A stretch of DNA of 64,000 nucleotides from a virus: positions 1-64,000 of the IMG/VR virus record IMGVR_UViG_3300042876_000282; one strand, given 5' to 3'. The position numbers were made by a program, and so were the translations under genes. The first letter of the stretch is position 1. Every line of letters starts with the position of its first letter. The notes under the pieces were generated by a model, which made no database searches, had not been told where the DNA came from, and saw only the letters and a program-made list of their open reading frames with translations. Of this stretch, positions 38,978 through 47,128 are shown one piece after another.

Positions 38978-40219
38978 ATGGTCGAGAAGAAGGCAGGGGC
39001 GACGAAGAAGAAGACCGGCAGCGCATCGGCGGACGACGCCGCGATCACGCTCGCCAACGGGCAGCGCGCGAACGAAGCCGCGGTCGATGACGGGCTGGCG
39101 TGCTACGGGCTCGACCCGTCCGGCGATCTCCCCTCGAAGCTCGCGCGGCTCCGCGCGCACCTCGCGGACGAGCTACTCCCGACGATTCCGGTCGACGAGC
39201 ACGTCCGGTGCGAGGTGTGCGGCGAGGTCGGGACCGACGACACGAGCGCGTGTCCGTTCTGCGGCGACGCGGGGGTCGACGAGGATACCCCCGCGGCGGC
39301 TCCCGAAGAGCCCGAGAAGGCGCCCGAGCCGGTTCCCGAGCCCGAGCCCGCGGTGAAGCCCGAGAAGGGCAAGAAGGGCAAGCCCGCGCCGGCGGAGACC
39401 GAGACGAAGACGAAGCCCGAGAAGGGCAAGAAGGGCAAGCCCGCGCCGGTGGACGAGCCCGCGCCGGCGGTGTCTTCGTCGGAGACACCGGGCGAGCCCG
39501 AGGTCTCCGGGGGCGCGATGGTGGCGAGCGCTTCCGAGGTGGCGGAAGGGATGGCGGCGAAGGTCGCGGACCTCGACGCAGCGGTCGCGCGGATCGCCGC
39601 GCTCGCGGCGAACGCGGTCGCGAACTACTACGACCTCGGGATCGAGATCGCGCGGGTGCATCGCGACGAACTCTGGAAGGCGCGCGGGCATGCGTCGTTC
39701 AAGGCGTGGATCGAGACCGAACTCCCGATCGCGCGCTCGACGTGCTACCGGCTGATCGAGGTCGTCGGGCAGTTCGACCGCGACACCTACGCGCGGGTCG
39801 GACTGCACAAGCTCGCGCTGATCGCGGGTGGCGAAGACGACGACGCGCGCGCGACGGCGCTCGAAGCTGCGAAGGCTGGCGCGAGTGCTCGCGACGTTCA
39901 GCGGATCGCGGCGGGTGACGTGGAGCCGGAGACCGAGAAGCCCGCGCGCGCGAAGCCGGAGCGCGAGAAGACCGAGCGTGAGAAGCCGAAGCGCGAGGGC
40001 AAGATCTCGCTGGTGGTGAAGGTCGACGGCGACCCGAAGACGTACGGCTGGAAGAGTGCGAAGAACGGCAAGGCGATCAAGGTGCACGCGCCGGACTCGT
40101 ACGTCGAGATCCCGATCGCCGACGGCGTGGTCCAGCGCATCGGGCTCAAGCTCGACGGCGAGAAGATCATCGGCGCGACGGTGGCGTTCGTGCGCATCGC
40201 GGAGCCCGACGAAGGATGA
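38978..40219 (+). CDS. Zinc-ribbon and HTH DNA-binding protein (413 aa)
   Basis: A zinc ribbon CEVCGEVGTDDTSACPFCG lies at about residues 78-96. A low-complexity Lys/Pro/Glu linker (100-185) holds two copies of KPEKGKKGKPAP. Residues 195-300 form a helical DNA-binding-type domain (ANYYDLGIEIARVHRDELWK; STCYRLIEVVGQFDR), reminiscent of ParB/KorB-like HTH regions. A basic linker and a small beta domain end it. Palindrome copy 4 lies inside the linker. It overlaps the next gene. Confidence 0.6.
   Translation: MVEKKAGATKKKTGSASADDAAITLANGQRANEAAVDDGLACYGLDPSGDLPSKLARLRAHLADELLPTIPVDEHVRCEVCGEVGTDDTSACPFCGDAGVDEDTPAAAPEEPEKAPEPVPEPEPAVKPEKGKKGKPAPAETETKTKPEKGKKGKPAPVDEPAPAVSSSETPGEPEVSGGAMVASASEVAEGMAAKVADLDAAVARIAALAANAVANYYDLGIEIARVHRDELWKARGHASFKAWIETELPIARSTCYRLIEVVGQFDRDTYARVGLHKLALIAGGEDDDARATALEAAKAGASARDVQRIAAGDVEPETEKPARAKPEREKTEREKPKREGKISLVVKVDGDPKTYGWKSAKNGKAIKVHAPDSYVEIPIADGVVQRIGLKLDGEKIIGATVAFVRIAEPDEG
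39356..39449 (+). repeat. Direct repeat in the linker coding region
   Basis: A 37-base unit coding for KPEKGKKGKPAP occurs at 39356-39392 and 39413-39449, separated by 20 bases. It expands a flexible basic linker. Confidence 0.65.
39470..39488. repeat. Dispersed palindrome, copy 4
   Basis: Arms GTGTCT and AGACAC flank TCGTCGG (19 bp), in the same orientation as copy 2. It lies in coding sequence, read as VSSSET. Confidence 0.8.
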
Positions 40220-40440
40220 TGCGACCCGGTGGGTCGGTCTATCCCCCGGCGGTTCGAGCGGGTCTCGAACGTCGGGGGCTTCCTGTAGACGGCGACGTCG
40301 AGGAAGCGGTCGCGCGCTTGCGTGTGGAGATCGCGAGGTCGCGACGCGGAGAACGCACCGGGCGATTGTGTCTCGTGTGCTTCGAGGTCTCGGACATCGT
40401 CGTCGATAGTTCGTGTCCGTTCTGCGGTGCGGAGTTCTGA
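40216..40440 (+). CDS. Small zinc-ribbon protein (74 aa)
   Basis: ATG 40216 overlaps the previous stop. The C-terminal part has CLVCFEVSDIVVDSSCPFCG, a ribbon of the same kind as in the preceding gene. The N-terminus is basic and helical (VEEAVARLRVEIARSRRG). It directly precedes the polymerase gene; a role as a polymerase or clamp adaptor is conceivable but unproven. Confidence 0.62.
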   Translation: MMRPGGSVYPPAVRAGLERRGLPVDGDVEEAVARLRVEIARSRRGERTGRLCLVCFEVSDIVVDSSCPFCGAEF

Positions 40441-40449
40441 GGGGGTCGC

Positions 40450-42987
40450 ATGGAGATCGTGAGCGGGTGGAGCGACGATCGTTTCGTCTACTTCGTCGAG
40501 CGCATCGGCGAAGACGTGAGGGTTCGTCGCACGCGCGCGAAGTGGTCGGCGTTCTTCGTCGGACTCGACGACGCAGATCGGAAGACGTTGCAGCGCTCGC
40601 GCGAAGTCGAGGGGCTCTCGGTCGAAGGGAAGTACACTCGCGTCGACTTCGCATCGAAGTGGGCACGGCTCGAAGCGGTGCGCCGAATCGGTGAGGTGTT
40701 CCGAGGCGCGAGCATGGCTCGCGATGCCCCCGAACTCGCGATCCTCGAAGCGGACGTCGGCCCGCTGCGACGTGCTCTCACGGACCACGGTACGATCCAG
40801 GTCTCCGCGAACCCGCGCATGGGATGGTTCGATCTCGAAACCGATTCGCGAAAGAGCTTCAACGATGCACGCGACGGCAAGGCGCGGATCTTGTCGTGGG
40901 CGCTCGTCGACGATCGCGGTCGAGAGATCGTCGAGGTGCTCGACGAAGACACCGATGCAGCGGAGCGCGCGCTCGTCGGTCGGTTCTTCGATGCGGTTCG
41001 AGATCTGGACGTGCTTCTCGCGTGGAACGGCGACGGCTTCGACTTCCCGGTGTTGGAGAACCGATCGAACTTCCTCCGCGTGCGTCACGCGAACGGTCGA
41101 CCCCCGATCTGGAATCGGTGGTGTTGGCTCGACGCGATGCAGGTCTTCAAGAAGTACAATCAGGCGCACGACTCCGGCGAAGAGCGCGCATCGTTCAGCT
41201 TGAACGCGATCGCGAACCACGTTCTCGGGGAAGGCAAAGACGCGTTCGATGCGTCGAAGACGTGGGAGGCGTGGGTCGCCGGCGGCGAAGAGCGCGAACG
41301 ACTCGTGCGATACAACCTCCGCGACACGACGCTTCTTCCGCGCATCGAAGCGAAGACCGGATTCGTCGCGCTGCACATGGCGGTCTGCCGTGTCACGCGA
41401 TGCGTTCCGGATTCGGCGTCGCTCGGTGCAGCGCAACAGGGCGACGGGTTCCTGCTACGACTCGGCGCGGAGCGCGGCTACCGCTTCGCGTCGAAGGTGT
41501 TCCGCGATGGTGCGGAGGGCTTCGAGAAGTTCGCGGGCGCGTACGTCATGGAACCGCGCAAGCTCGGCGTGATCGACGGCGTGCATGTCTGCGACTTCGC
41601 GGGGCTGTACCCATCGATCATGCGGTCGTGGAACATGTCACCCGACACGCTCGCGGGTAGGTTCGAGGCGAAGTCGGGCGCGGTGCAGACGTGCAAGCTA
41701 CCGGACCGGGACGTGTACTTCCGGACCGACTTCCGCGGAGTGATCCCGCTCGCGCTCGATCAACTCGTGGCGCAGCGCGCGGAGTACACGAAGCGCGCGG
41801 ATGCAGCGGAGCCGGGTTCGGAAGAATGGGATCGGTTCAAGCGGCTATCGAGCGCGTTCAAGATCGTGGCGAACTCGTTCTACGGGATCGTGGGCTCGCC
41901 GTTCACGCGGTTCTTCGATCGCACGATCGCGGAGGGCGTCACGCAGACCGGCGCGTGGTTGATCAAACACGTTGCTCGCACGAGCGAAGCCGCGGGGCTG
42001 GCGCCGTTCTACGGCGACACGGACTCGGTCTTCGTCGAGGGCGATCGCGAGGTGTTCGCGCGCGTGGTCGCGACGTTGAACGAGGGCTGGCCGGCAACGC
42101 TCGCAGACATGGGGTGCACCGAGTCGCGGATCAAGCTCGAATACGAGAAGTCGTTTCGACGGCTCGTCATGGTGAGCGCGAAGCGCTACGCGGGGAAGTT
42201 CGCGATCTACAAGGGGAAGAACGCGCCCGACGACATGAAGCCCGAGGTCAAGGGCTTGGAGTACAAGCGCGGCGATGCGATCCGACTCGCGCGCGAAATG
42301 CAGGCGGAGGCGATCGCGATGCTCCTACGCCCGGAGATCCCCGACGTCGAAGAGTTTCGAGCGTTCGTCGACGCGTGGCGCTCGCGCGTGCTCGTCGGCG
42401 ATCTCTCGCGTGAAGACCTCGTGCTCTCGCAGTCGGTGAAGGGGCTCGACGAATACGCGGACCGATTCACGACCGCGGAGTGCGGCGCGAAGATCGGGAA
42501 GGGGAAGAGCGCGACGAAGTGCGGGTACGTCTTCCGCGAAGGGACCACGCGCACGAAGCGCGCAGAGACCGAGTGCCCACAATGCGGGACGCCGCGCAAG
42601 GTCTCGACGCTCCCCGCGCACGTTCGGGTCGCGAAGATTCTCGCGGCGCGTGGCGAGGCGATCGTCGAAGGCTCGCGGGTCTCGTACTTCGTCGTGACCC
42701 CCGGTCCCGAGGATGACGCCGGCGGGAACTTGCTCGCGCTCCCCGCGGATGATCCAGGCGCGTTCGAGCGCGTCGACCGCGGCTACTACTGGGATTCTCG
42801 CGTCTACCCCCCGACGCGTCGATTGCTCGACATCGTCTATCCAGGGCGCGATTGGGAAGCGCTGGCGGTGCCGAAGCCGCCGAAGCCGCCGAAGGTCGAA
42901 CCCTCGCCCGATGCACCGAGGAAGGCGACGCGGAAACGGAAGACGACCGCCGATGTTCTTCCGCTCTTCGGTGACGACGTCGGATGA
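40450..42987 (+). CDS. Family B DNA polymerase with 3'-5' exonuclease (845 aa)
   Basis: Exonuclease motifs: WFDLETD (D128, E130), AWNGDGFDFP near 190 and YNLRDTTLL near 288. Polymerase motifs: DFAGLYPSIM near 381 (motif A), KIVANSFYG near 471 (motif B) and YGDTDSVFV near 521 (motif C), plus AKRYAGK. An unusual Cys-rich insertion (ECGAKIGKGKSATKCGYVF to CPQCG, about 677-712) sits in the thumb. The C-terminus (VLPLFGDD) could be a clamp-binding peptide. This is the replicative polymerase. Confidence 0.93.
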   Translation: MEIVSGWSDDRFVYFVERIGEDVRVRRTRAKWSAFFVGLDDADRKTLQRSREVEGLSVEGKYTRVDFASKWARLEAVRRIGEVFRGASMARDAPELAILEADVGPLRRALTDHGTIQVSANPRMGWFDLETDSRKSFNDARDGKARILSWALVDDRGREIVEVLDEDTDAAERALVGRFFDAVRDLDVLLAWNGDGFDFPVLENRSNFLRVRHANGRPPIWNRWCWLDAMQVFKKYNQAHDSGEERASFSLNAIANHVLGEGKDAFDASKTWEAWVAGGEERERLVRYNLRDTTLLPRIEAKTGFVALHMAVCRVTRCVPDSASLGAAQQGDGFLLRLGAERGYRFASKVFRDGAEGFEKFAGAYVMEPRKLGVIDGVHVCDFAGLYPSIMRSWNMSPDTLAGRFEAKSGAVQTCKLPDRDVYFRTDFRGVIPLALDQLVAQRAEYTKRADAAEPGSEEWDRFKRLSSAFKIVANSFYGIVGSPFTRFFDRTIAEGVTQTGAWLIKHVARTSEAAGLAPFYGDTDSVFVEGDREVFARVVATLNEGWPATLADMGCTESRIKLEYEKSFRRLVMVSAKRYAGKFAIYKGKNAPDDMKPEVKGLEYKRGDAIRLAREMQAEAIAMLLRPEIPDVEEFRAFVDAWRSRVLVGDLSREDLVLSQSVKGLDEYADRFTTAECGAKIGKGKSATKCGYVFREGTTRTKRAETECPQCGTPRKVSTLPAHVRVAKILAARGEAIVEGSRVSYFVVTPGPEDDAGGNLLALPADDPGAFERVDRGYYWDSRVYPPTRRLLDIVYPGRDWEALAVPKPPKPPKVEPSPDAPRKATRKRKTTADVLPLFGDDVG

Positions 42988-43004
42988 TGGGGACGAGGTG
43001 AACG

Positions 43005-43751
43005 ATGGGTAGCGCGCACGATCACGACGAACACGATCCCGACTACGAAGCCGAACGCGGCTACGAAGAGGGGCACGACGCGACTCCGCGCCGGCGACGG
43101 CGGAAGGTCTCGTCGGCGGAAGCCGCGGCAGCGGCGGCGGCGATCATCCCGGATGGTCCGCGACCGCCGGTCGAGACTCGCGCGGCGACGTCCAGCGGGG
43201 CCGAGAAGGGCGGCGACGACGTCGAGACGGGCGAGGGTAGCGGCTCGCCGGTCGCGGGCGCTGGCGAAGCCGTGGGCGGCGCGTGGGGGCGCATCGTCGA
43301 GACCGTCTACGCGCTCAACCCCGAGGACACCTACGCGCGGCTCGTGTCGGACCTCCGACTCGGGACCGACGCGACGAGCTACGGCGCGGTGCTCCCCGCG
43401 CTCGACCGCGCGGAGCGGAACTACTTCGACGCGGTGCGGCTCGCTCGTATGGCGAAGCTCGAAGACGAAGAGGTCACGCGCGCTGCGAACTCCGAACTCG
43501 AAATTCTTCGCACGACCGCGCGCGCAGAACTCGACGCGGAGAAGGCGAGCGGCAAGCGCTCGAAGGCTCCGACGATCCAGGACGTCGAAGACCGGATCCT
43601 CGCCAACTGGCCCGACCGAAGCTCGCGGCTCGCGCGCAAGCGCGCGGCGATGCACGGCGCGCTGCGGTCGGTCGAGGGGCTCGTCGACGCGTGGCGCTCG
43701 CGGTGCTCGACGCTGCGAGTGATCGCGGAGAAAGTTTCGCCGAACCGCTGA
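43005..43751 (+). CDS. Hypothetical replication/recombination accessory protein (248 aa)
   Basis: Residues 1-95 are disordered (His/Asp/Glu then Arg-rich, then Ala/Gly). The C-terminal 150 residues form a conserved-looking helical domain: YALNPEDTYARLVSDLRLGT, RAERNYFDAVRLARMAKLED and IQDVEDRILANWPDRSSR. Its position between polymerase and SSB suggests a mediator or loader for ssDNA-bound proteins (a UvsY-like job), inferred from context. A stop-spanning hairpin closes it. Confidence 0.55.
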   Translation: MGSAHDHDEHDPDYEAERGYEEGHDATPRRRRRKVSSAEAAAAAAAIIPDGPRPPVETRAATSSGAEKGGDDVETGEGSGSPVAGAGEAVGGAWGRIVETVYALNPEDTYARLVSDLRLGTDATSYGAVLPALDRAERNYFDAVRLARMAKLEDEEVTRAANSELEILRTTARAELDAEKASGKRSKAPTIQDVEDRILANWPDRSSRLARKRAAMHGALRSVEGLVDAWRSRCSTLRVIAEKVSPNR

Positions 43752-43759
43752 GTTCGGCG
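43738..43759 (+). terminator. Hairpin spanning the stop codon
   Basis: Arms CGCCGAAC and GTTCGGCG pair perfectly around CGCTGA, which holds the TGA stop of the preceding gene. No T-run follows, so it may slow RNA decay or act as a weak terminator. Confidence 0.4.
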
Positions 43760-43831
43760 GATGATAGAGACGACGACCGGCAAAGCCGAACCGAACGACG
43801 ACACGAAGACGAACACGAACGAGGTAGGTAT

Positions 43832-45205
43832 ATGGGTTTGCTCGATGGGTTCCTGAGTGACACGGGCCGCGGTGGTTCCGCATGGCTCTCGAAGTGGAAG
43901 GACGCGGGGAAGATCGTGGTCTGGCTCCACACGAAGACGAGCCCGGTGAAGGTCTACGCGCATTCATTCATCATCGAAGACGAGATCAAGGACGACGAGA
44001 GCGGGCGGAAGAAGAAGATCCTCCGCTTCCCGAAGTTCGTCGGTCCCGACTCCGCGGAGGTCTACGATAAGCAGTTCTTCCGGAACCGCGACCACGGCGG
44101 ACCGGAGCGCGCGCCGGATCGGGATCCGTTCCTGATCCTCCGCGAGTGGCTCCGCGTGAAGTGCGAAGCCGGCGACCTCGCGCACGACGACGCGGTCTTC
44201 GAGTGGACCGATCACAAGAACTCGGCGATCATCAAGTGGACCGCCGGCGAACTCTCGGGGCTCGTGAAGACGGGGAAGCGCAACTTCAACCACACGCTCG
44301 CGGCGAAGTGCGAGTACATCCTCGCGGTGGTCGACGACGCGCATCCGGACAAGGGCGCGCAGATCGCGCGCGAGTCGAAGCTCCTCGGGGACAAGCTCCG
44401 CGAAGAGATCAAGAATCAGATCGAGAGCGACGGCGACGACGGCAATCCGGAGACGAACCCGTACGCGTTCAAGTGGACGTTCGACGGTGGCGCCGCGGTC
44501 GCGAACATGTATGGGGTGTCGCGCTTCAACCGCGCGAAGCTCACTCCCGAGATCCGCGACGCGCTCGAATCCGATCCGCCGGACATCGCGAAGTACGCGG
44601 AGGTTCACCCCGACGACATGACGAAGATCCGTGCGGCGTTCGAGGCGGCAGCGCAGATCGATCTCCCGCTCGATCAGATCTTCTCGGAGGATCCCGCGGT
44701 GCGTCGCGCGATCATGCGCGGTGACGTCGTGAAGAGCGGCGGGACCGCGGGGCGCCGTGCCCCCGAGCGTGAGCGCGCGAAGTCGCACGACGACGAGCCC
44801 GCACCGGCAGCGCGTACGCGCAAGGTCGAGCGCGCGACCGAGACCGACGACGAGCCCGAGCCCGCGCCGGCGACGCGTACGCGGAAGCGGAAGGAAGAGC
44901 CGAAGCCCGAGCCGAAGCGCATCCCGTGCGACGAGTGCGGGCACATGATGCTCCCGACGGAGTCGAAGTGTCCGAAGTGCGGAGCCGAGTACGAGGTCGA
45001 CGGCGACGCCGCTCCGACTCCCGAGCCGGCGAAGCCCGCGGCGAAGCCGACGACGAAGGCAGCGGCGAAGCCCGCGGACGACGACGACGAGCCCGCGGCG
45101 AAGTCGTGCTGGTCGTGCGGCTCGACGAAGATCAAGAAGAACGCGGACGGTGACGAGGTGTGCGCCAACTGCGGCGTGGACATCGGCGACGATATCCCGT
45201 TCTGA
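43832..45205 (+). CDS. ssDNA-binding protein with zinc ribbons and SSB-type tip (457 aa)
   Basis: ATG 43832 follows GAGGTAGG. Residues 1-255 form the probable ssDNA-binding core (KIVVWLHTKTSPVKVYAHSF; HKNSAIIKWTAGELSGLVKT). After a charged linker, CDECG...CPKCG (about 366-386) and CWSCG...CANCG (about 426-448) make two ribbons. The last residues GDDIPF match the acidic SSB tip that recruits replication proteins. It plays the gp32/SSB role beside the polymerase and UvsX. The core family is not recognised with certainty. Confidence 0.65.
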   Translation: MGLLDGFLSDTGRGGSAWLSKWKDAGKIVVWLHTKTSPVKVYAHSFIIEDEIKDDESGRKKKILRFPKFVGPDSAEVYDKQFFRNRDHGGPERAPDRDPFLILREWLRVKCEAGDLAHDDAVFEWTDHKNSAIIKWTAGELSGLVKTGKRNFNHTLAAKCEYILAVVDDAHPDKGAQIARESKLLGDKLREEIKNQIESDGDDGNPETNPYAFKWTFDGGAAVANMYGVSRFNRAKLTPEIRDALESDPPDIAKYAEVHPDDMTKIRAAFEAAAQIDLPLDQIFSEDPAVRRAIMRGDVVKSGGTAGRRAPERERAKSHDDEPAPAARTRKVERATETDDEPEPAPATRTRKRKEEPKPEPKRIPCDECGHMMLPTESKCPKCGAEYEVDGDAAPTPEPAKPAAKPTTKAAAKPADDDDEPAAKSCWSCGSTKIKKNADGDEVCANCGVDIGDDIPF

Positions 45206-45210
45206 ACGCA

Positions 45211-45269
45211 GCGCGGAAGCGCTCGACCGACCTCGAACGGTTCACGCGGGTTCGATTCCCGCACGAGGT
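45211..45269 (+). ncRNA. tRNA T-arm-like structured element after SSB gene
   Basis: A GNRA hairpin GCGC-GGAA-GCGC (45211-45222) is followed by ACCTCG (45230-45235) pairing with CGAGGT (45264-45269). Inside is a classical T-arm: GCGGG-TTCGATT-CCCGC (45246-45262). There is no anticodon or D arm, so it is not a complete tRNA gene. It may be a tRNA remnant or a tRNA-mimicking leader of the UvsX mRNA. Confidence 0.35.
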
Positions 45270-45297
45270 TCCGCACGTCCTAAACACGGAGATCACG

Positions 45298-46431
45298 ATG
45301 GCGAAGACGCGAACGAAGACGACGAAGACGAAGCCCGAGAAGGGCGAGGGGCTCGACCTCGCGAAGCTCCCCGCGCCGGTCGAGAAGCCGCGCGGGATCG
45401 GCGCGTTGCCGAAGGGCTGGCAGACTGCCGACGACGTTCTCGATCGTGTGCGCGCGGTGCCGACTCGGTTCGCCGACTTCAATCGCGGATCGCGAGTCGG
45501 CGGTCTCCCGGTGCGTCGGATTCATACCGTGCACGGGCCGACGCACGGAGGGAAGACGGCGTTCGTCGGTGGGCTCGTCGAGTCGTTCGTGTCGCAGGGG
45601 CATGTCGGCGCGTACGTCGACGCGGAGCACGCGACACCGAACGAGTTCTTCGAGGAACTTTTCCGGAAGCCGCTCCGCGACGTGCCGAACTTCCTCGCGG
45701 ACCGACCGAAGAGCTACGAGGAAACGATCGACAAGGTCGACACGTTCCTGCGATGGGTCGCGGACGAAAAGAAGAGCGCTCCCGACCTCGCGTCGATTCT
45801 CGTCGTCGACTCGATCAACAAGCTCGTGCCGGAGCGCGAACTCGAAAAGCTCCGGAAGGAAGGCGCGGACGCGATCGACAAGGGATGGGGTCGCTATCGC
45901 GCTGCGATGAATCAGGCGTGGCTCGACCACCTCACGCCGATGCTCGCGGCCGCGGATTGCGCGCTCGTCGTGATCGCGCAGGAACGCGACGAGCAAGAGC
46001 AGGGCTTCGGCTATCAGGAAGAGTTCAAGGTCAAGGGCGGCGCGGCGTTGCTCTTCGACGCGTCGATGGTCATGCGCGTGAGCAAGGGCACGGCGATCAA
46101 AGAAGGCGAAGGAAAGGACGCGAAGATCTACGGATTCCGGCATCGGGTTCGGATCTGGAAGTCGAAGGTCGCGCACATGGACGGGCGCTATACCGACATC
46201 GCTTTCCACCTCTCGAACGGCTCGCTCACGCCGGCAGGCTTCGACGTCGCTCGCGACTTGCTCCACGTCGGGCGCGTGGTCGGAGTGATCGAAGCCGCGG
46301 GTTCTTGGCTCTCGTTCGCGAAGCGACGCTGGCAGGGTGAGCAGCGCGCGATCCTCGCGATCGCCGAAGACGAGTCGATCCAGGTCGCGCTCCGTTCCGC
46401 GATCGACAACGTGATCCGGAAGGTGACGTGA
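45298..46431 (+). CDS. uvsX: RecA/UvsX-type recombinase (377 aa)
   Basis: ATG 45298 is the first start after the structured gap. Walker A GPTHGGKTA lies at 80-88 and Walker B LASILVVDSINKL at about 165-177, followed by RYRAAMNQAWLDHLTPMLAA and VVIAQERDEQ. The long basic N-terminus (KTRTKTTKTKPEKG) is unusual. It would form filaments on ssDNA coated by the upstream SSB for recombination and replication. Its stop overlaps the next start. Confidence 0.85.
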   Translation: MAKTRTKTTKTKPEKGEGLDLAKLPAPVEKPRGIGALPKGWQTADDVLDRVRAVPTRFADFNRGSRVGGLPVRRIHTVHGPTHGGKTAFVGGLVESFVSQGHVGAYVDAEHATPNEFFEELFRKPLRDVPNFLADRPKSYEETIDKVDTFLRWVADEKKSAPDLASILVVDSINKLVPERELEKLRKEGADAIDKGWGRYRAAMNQAWLDHLTPMLAAADCALVVIAQERDEQEQGFGYQEEFKVKGGAALLFDASMVMRVSKGTAIKEGEGKDAKIYGFRHRVRIWKSKVAHMDGRYTDIAFHLSNGSLTPAGFDVARDLLHVGRVVGVIEAAGSWLSFAKRRWQGEQRAILAIAEDESIQVALRSAIDNVIRKVT

Positions 46432-46685
46432 TGGCGAAGGGTGCAGGCAAGCGACCGAGTGCACGTCGGCGCGATCGTGCGGACGAGGAACTCGAACGGC
46501 TCCGCGCGATCGACCGCTCGGGGTACGCGGAGATCGTGATCGTCACGGATCTCGACGACGACGAGCCGACGGCGCTGATCGTCAACGGTGTTCCGCACGT
46601 CGAGGTCGAAGGGCGCGACGTGGTCGCGGTGCTCCGCAAGTTCGCCGATCTTCTCGAAGCGTCACGCTCGGAGGTCGTGTCGTGA
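46431..46685 (+). CDS. Hypothetical small protein (84 aa)
   Basis: ATG 46431 shares a base with the UvsX stop; GTG 46428 is a possible alternative. The N-terminus is basic (KGAGKRPSARRRDR); the rest is alpha/beta (AEIVIVTDLDDDEPTALIVN; VVAVLRKFADLLEASRS). Its end overlaps the HNH gene. No family is recognised. Confidence 0.55.
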   Translation: MAKGAGKRPSARRRDRADEELERLRAIDRSGYAEIVIVTDLDDDEPTALIVNGVPHVEVEGRDVVAVLRKFADLLEASRSEVVS

Positions 46686-47128
46686 ACGACACCGCTCGAT
46701 TCCACACGAAGACGCGGCTCGTTCAGTCGGGTTGCATCGAATGGACCGGCGCGACGCGCAACGGCTACGGGCATTTCGCGATGCCCGGTGGTCCGGTGTA
46801 CGCGCATCGGTACGCGTTCGAGACCGTGCACGGTCCGATCCCGAAGGGGTTCGATATCTGCCACAAGTGCGACAATCGACGATGCGTCAACGTCGAGCAC
46901 CTCTTCCTCGGTACGCGTGCCGATAACATGGCCGACGCCAAGCGGAAGGGTCGCACGACGGCGGGCGAGAAGCATGGTCGCGCGAAGATCTGCGATGCGG
47001 TGGTTCGGGAGATCCGTTCGCTACGAAAGCAGGGCCAGACGTTTCAAGGCATCGCGGATCGATTCTCGGTTAGCACGGCGACGGTATCGAACATCCTCAC
47101 GGGGAAAAGCTGGGGGCACGTACGATGA
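46682..47128 (+). CDS. HNH endonuclease with C-terminal HTH (148 aa)
   Basis: GTG 46682 overlaps the preceding stop. The HNH core shows YAHRYAFETVHGPIPKGFDI, CHKCDNRRCVNVEHLFLGT at about 59-77 and ADNMADAKRKGR. A helix-turn-helix (TFQGIADRFSVSTATVSNIL) follows at about 119-138. Free-standing HNH-HTH enzymes of this type act as homing endonucleases. It sits between uvsX and sbcD genes, a likely mobile insertion, though its overlaps with both neighbours show it is well adapted. Confidence 0.85.
   Translation: MNDTARFHTKTRLVQSGCIEWTGATRNGYGHFAMPGGPVYAHRYAFETVHGPIPKGFDICHKCDNRRCVNVEHLFLGTRADNMADAKRKGRTTAGEKHGRAKICDAVVREIRSLRKQGQTFQGIADRFSVSTATVSNILTGKSWGHVR

Noticed and set aside
39356-39449. 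CRISPR-like or regulatory direct repeat
   Set aside because: There are only two copies, both in frame in a coding linker (KPEKGKKGKPAP). This is protein low complexity, not an array.
45230-45269. Phage attachment site overlapping a tRNA end
   Set aside because: No integrase or lysogeny gene is seen, and two different T-arm-like elements exist; a strictly lytic phage is more likely.
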